From Methylovulum sp. (lineage in GTDB: Bacteria; Pseudomonadota; Gammaproteobacteria; Methylococcales; Methylomonadaceae), in contig JAQTNZ010000084.1 of NCBI GenBank assembly GCA_028713595.1, positions 1 to 8,262 on the forward strand: a stretch of 8,262 nucleotides of DNA, read 5' to 3'. The notes beneath the pieces are model-generated. The model was not told the origin of the DNA and searched no databases. It was given only the letters and a program-made list of their open reading frames with translations. Of this stretch, positions 5,865 to 8,262 are shown piece after piece. Within the stretch, counting starts at the first letter, position 1. Each line of letters opens with the position of its first letter. Both the position numbers and the translations under genes were made by a program.

Positions 5865-6491
5865 GTGATTGTCTTTACTAACCCATTAAAAAAAATACAG
5901 CGTACGCTGGTGGTTGCCGCCCTGTTACTGGCCCCCGCCCACGCTTTTGCCGAAGAAACCAACACCGCCAGACAGATTGTCGATAACTTTCAAACACAAT
6001 TGTTGGCGGTCATGAAAGAGGGCAAAAAATTAGGCTATGCCGGGCGTTACGCCAAACTTTTCGATGTCGTTTCCGCCAGCCATGATTTGAGCAAGATTGC
6101 GCGTATTGTCGTTGGCAAGGAATGGGAAAAATTATCCGAAGCGCAACAGCAACAATTGGTCGATGTGTTCAGCAAATTGAGCGTGGCCTCTTATGCCCAT
6201 AATTTCAAAGACTACAGCGGCGAAGCTTTTGTCTTTGATTCCGAAGAGACCACTAATCGCGGCGGCGTGGTGATCCATAGCCACCTCACCATTCCTGATG
6301 ACAAAGATGTCAAATTTGATTATATGCTTAAGGAAAAGGGTAGCAGTTGGCGCATCAACAATATCATCGCTAACGGCGTAAGCGATTTGGCCTTGAAGCG
6401 CTCGGAATACACCAGCATTTTACAACGTGATGGTTTTGATGCTTTAATAACTAAGATTAATGAAAAAATCGACAACTATTCAAAATTATAG
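5865..6491 (+). CDS. hpnM: HpnM, periplasmic MlaC/Ttg2-like hopanoid-associated protein
   Basis: This 208-residue exported protein belongs to the MlaC (toluene-tolerance Ttg2D) family, in the HpnM branch found beside hopanoid genes. Family members are soluble periplasmic carriers that hold a lipid while it crosses between the inner and outer membranes; the cargo here is presumably a hopanoid, which is inference. Seen: basic n-region (K9, K10, R13), hydrophobic core TLVVAALLLAPA (14-25) and a cleavage site AHAFA/E after residue 29. An MlaC-like domain follows to the end, with YAKLFDVV, DLSKIARIVVGKEW, the VDVFSKLSVASYA helix and the WRINNIIANGVSD strand. It starts at GTG with a good AGGAG site. 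mlaA begins 12 bases after its stop, so the two are surely one operon. Confidence 0.88.
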   Translation: MIVFTNPLKKIQRTLVVAALLLAPAHAFAEETNTARQIVDNFQTQLLAVMKEGKKLGYAGRYAKLFDVVSASHDLSKIARIVVGKEWEKLSEAQQQQLVDVFSKLSVASYAHNFKDYSGEAFVFDSEETTNRGGVVIHSHLTIPDDKDVKFDYMLKEKGSSWRINNIIANGVSDLALKRSEYTSILQRDGFDALITKINEKIDNYSKL

Positions 6492-6503
6492 GCTTTATTT
6501 GCA

Positions 6504-7328
6504 ATGAACCGACACCGTGACGGGCGCAATGCCACCTATCATCTGCCCCTTTCCTGTGTATTGGTGGGCATTCTGGCATTAACGGGTTGTGCGTCAACCG
6601 GTGCCGGCAACGCTTCCACTAGCGCCGATGACCCTTACGAACCCTTCAATCGGGCGATGTATACGTTCAACGATCAGGTTGACAATTATCTTGCCGAACC
6701 TATTTCCGATGCTTATAAAGCAGTAACCCCACAATTTTTCCAGACTTGGGTGTTTAACTTCTTCAACAACGTCAAAAATGTCGATGTCATCACCAACGAT
6801 ATTTTGCAGGGTAAGTTTAGCCAAGGCGGTGAGGATATCAGGCGCTTGCTGATGAACTCCACCCTAGGCTTGGGCGGGCTGTTCGATGTCGCCAAATCGG
6901 TGGGTCTGGAACAGAATGATGAAGACTTTGACCAGACTTTTGCCGTTTGGGGGATACCGCGCGGGTCTTACTGGGTCATCCCATTGGTAGGGCCGGCAAC
7001 GACACGCGGCATTCCGGGGATGATCCTTGACATTGCCCTCAACCCAACGTCTTATGTCGCCTATCCGGTACAGTTGGCTTCGCTGGTCAACACCCGCTCC
7101 AACGCGGAGGGTTCATTAAAATTTATTGACGAAGCGTCCTTAGACCCTTATGTGTTCACCCGCGAATCATTCTTGCAATGGCGGGCCAGCTTGGCAAATG
7201 ACGGCAAATCGGAGCCTGCCGACTTTGCCGATGATATGGATGCTGAGGACGATGCGGCGGCCAAAAAAACGCAAACCAAGGGGGGCGTTAAGTCAGCGAC
7301 TCCCTCGGTATCTAAGCCCGCACCTTAA
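6504..7328 (+). CDS. mlaA: MlaA/VacJ family outer-membrane lipoprotein
   Basis: This 274-residue lipoprotein has a signal peptide ending in the lipobox ALTGC; Cys29 would be the lipidated residue, and Ala at +2 favours the outer membrane. The family signature DPYEPFNRAMYTFND is at 43-57. MNSTLGLGGLFDVA (117-130) and WGIPRGSYWVIPLVGPATTRG (149-169) complete the MlaA fold. In E. coli MlaA sits in the outer membrane with porins and exchanges phospholipids with MlaC. Here it pairs with the MlaC-like HpnM, 12 bases upstream, which suggests a hopanoid or lipid route. The end (about 236-274) is a low-complexity acidic then Lys/Ser/Pro-rich tail. No strong ribosome-binding site precedes the ATG, so translation is probably coupled to hpnM. 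No other mla genes are in the window. Confidence 0.93.
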   Translation: MNRHRDGRNATYHLPLSCVLVGILALTGCASTGAGNASTSADDPYEPFNRAMYTFNDQVDNYLAEPISDAYKAVTPQFFQTWVFNFFNNVKNVDVITNDILQGKFSQGGEDIRRLLMNSTLGLGGLFDVAKSVGLEQNDEDFDQTFAVWGIPRGSYWVIPLVGPATTRGIPGMILDIALNPTSYVAYPVQLASLVNTRSNAEGSLKFIDEASLDPYVFTRESFLQWRASLANDGKSEPADFADDMDAEDDAAAKKTQTKGGVKSATPSVSKPAP

Positions 7329-7385
7329 GCCAGGGGGTATTGGACGCGCTTGGGATGGTGTGACAAGTAAGTTGGCCTAAAGCTT

Positions 7386-7401
7386 ACGACAAGGATGTCG
7401 T
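7386..7401. repeat. Palindrome between mlaA and apt
   Basis: ACGACA (7386-7391) pairs with TGTCGT (7396-7401) around AGGA, one base beyond the apt stop codon. No T run follows on either strand. The core GACAAGGATGTC resembles GACAAGACGTGTC in the palindrome at 3-44. It lies in the 74-base gap where mlaA and apt converge, so it may serve as a 3' end for either gene or be a dispersed repeat. Confidence 0.45.
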
Positions 7402-7402
7402 C

Positions 7403-7918
7403 CTAAAAATGCAACAAAGAATGTATTTCGTAACCGTCCAGCTTGTCGCGCCCATCCAGACAATCCAGCTCCACCACGAAGGCACAGGCTTCGACCACCG
7501 CACCCAATTTTTCCACCAATTCACAACTGGCTTTAGCCGTGCCGCCCGTTGCCAGCAAATCATCAATCAGCAACACCCGATCAGAAGCGTCCAGCGCGTC
7601 AATATGCACTTCCAGCATGGCGGAGCCGTATTCCAGATCGTATGACACGTTCTGCACATCATAAGGCAGCTTTCCAGGCTTTCTCAGCGGTATAAACGGC
7701 AAACCCATTTCCCACGCCACTAAAGCGCCAAAAATAAAGCCCCGCGCCTCCATGCCAGCCACCGCAGTGATGGTGCGCCCCAAAAATGGCTGCAACAATA
7801 GATGTACAGCCAGCCTTAACGCCGCCGGGTCTTTAACCAGCGGGGTAATGTCTTTGAAAATGATTCCAGGTTTGGGGAAATCAGGAATATCGCGGATTTT
7901 GCTGGTCAGTCTGTGCAT
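7403..7918 (-). CDS. apt: Adenine phosphoribosyltransferase
   Basis: This cytoplasmic purine-salvage enzyme makes AMP and pyrophosphate from adenine and PRPP. From the ATG at 7916-7918 it has 171 residues, the usual size. Seen: IPDFPKPGIIFKDITPL (11-27), the substrate segment GMEARGFIFG (55-64), a flexible-loop region RKPGKLPYDV (79-88) and the PRPP-binding loop VLLIDDLLATGGT (115-127). An ATG at 7967-7969 would add 17 residues. I prefer the inner start because GAAG lies 5 bases before it and the N-terminus then matches typical Apt length; the longer form remains possible. It lies on the same strand as dxs and converges on mlaA. HpnG releases adenine, so Apt could recycle the by-product of hopanoid side-chain synthesis; that link is inference. 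Confidence 0.92.
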   Translation of the reverse strand: MHRLTSKIRDIPDFPKPGIIFKDITPLVKDPAALRLAVHLLLQPFLGRTITAVAGMEARGFIFGALVAWEMGLPFIPLRKPGKLPYDVQNVSYDLEYGSAMLEVHIDALDASDRVLLIDDLLATGGTAKASCELVEKLGAVVEACAFVVELDCLDGRDKLDGYEIHSLLHF

Positions 7919-8116
7919 AATGGCTTCATTGCTGGTAAGTGGCACGTTATTTTTAGGGTTGAAAGGCATTAGGATCGCAAAAAATAGGGTGTCCGCACAT
8001 GATTGGGGGAGGGCATCGTGATGTTGATCGGTGCCACCGCCTTGTTTTTAGCGCTTTTCGTAGACATAAGGCCAGATTGTAAGCAAAATAGGCCATCAAG
8101 GCATCTATTTCCACCC
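7919..8116. other. Spacer between dxs and apt
   Basis: About 200 bases (147 if apt starts at 7969) with no credible gene. A TACAAT on the minus strand could be a -10 box for apt but lacks a good -35. An 11-base palindrome CGGTGCCACCG lies near 8025-8036. No convincing dxs terminator is seen, so apt may be read from dxs or from its own weak promoter. Confidence 0.4.
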
Positions 8117-8262
8117 TTATTCACAAAACGCCCTGATAGCCGCCAAAATCCCCTTGACATCCAGGCCGCAGAAAGCCAGCAGCTCCTCGCGGGTGCCCTG
8201 TTCGATAAAGCTGTCGGGCAGGCCGATGTTGAGGACGGGCAGGGGGCGCTTGCGCGCCTGGA
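8117..8262 (-). CDS. dxs: 1-deoxy-D-xylulose-5-phosphate synthase, C-terminal end (partial)
   Basis: Only the last 48 codons and the TAA stop are inside the window; the gene continues beyond position 8262. The visible protein has [19 protein letters not shown] followed by [19 protein letters not shown], the characteristic closing segment of Dxs (transketolase C-terminal domain). Dxs is the thiamine-diphosphate enzyme that joins pyruvate and glyceraldehyde-3-phosphate in the first step of the MEP pathway, the source of the isoprenoid units used by sqs. It lies upstream of apt on the same strand. The assignment rests on a short piece, but the motif is distinctive. Confidence 0.88.
   Translation of the reverse strand, partial: QARKRPLPVLNIGLPDSFIEQGTREELLAFCGLDVKGILAAIRAFCE

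Noticed and set aside
7969..8160. 63-residue open frame between dxs and apt
   Set aside because: Overlaps the end of dxs in another frame and has no family resemblance.
1..8262. CRISPR array, tRNA, rRNA, insertion sequence or prophage genes
   Set aside because: No regularly spaced repeats, cloverleaf, transposase or phage protein was seen; the genes form an ordinary core lipid locus.

Overview
The window looks like chromosomal DNA of a gammaproteobacterial methanotroph (order Methylococcales, roughly Methylomonas/Methylobacter-like). This is an inference from moderate G+C and the character of the proteins: a long squalene-hopene cyclase, a eukaryote-like one-enzyme squalene synthase, HpnH, HpnG and HpnM. 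No rRNA or methane monooxygenase gene is present to prove it.

Layout, left to right: (1) positions 1-175 are non-coding and begin in a long imperfect palindrome. (2) A tight three-gene minus-strand operon follows, read right to left: sqs (2886-3986, squalene synthase), shc/hpnF (901-2874, squalene-hopene cyclase) and hpnG (176-904, adenosylhopane nucleoside-cleaving enzyme). shc and hpnG overlap as GTGA, and shc follows sqs by 11 bases. (3) A 476-base divergent control region (3987-4462) holds a good candidate sqs promoter, a weaker hpnH promoter, five predicted hairpins and a 14-base direct repeat. (4) On the plus strand are hpnH (4463-5572, radical SAM adenosylhopane synthase), a 292-base structured gap, hpnM (5865-6491, periplasmic MlaC-like protein) and an mlaA/vacJ lipoprotein gene (6504-7328). 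(5) Converging from the right on the minus strand are apt (7403-7918, adenine phosphoribosyltransferase) and the 3' end of dxs (8117-8262, cut by the window edge).

Read as a pathway: Dxs feeds the MEP isoprenoid route, Sqs condenses two farnesyl-PP to squalene, and Shc cyclises squalene to diploptene/diplopterol. HpnH adds the adenosyl group of SAM, and HpnG removes adenine to leave the ribosyl side chain of bacteriohopanepolyols. Apt could recycle the adenine released. HpnM and MlaA are candidates for moving lipids between the inner and outer membranes. HpnN, HpnO and the other side-chain genes are not in the window.

The enzymes belong to known families, so the core is a described type of locus. 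The parts that merit a second look are non-coding (the structured divergent region and the hpnH-hpnM gap) and contextual (apt beside an adenine-releasing pathway; mlaA paired with hpnM).
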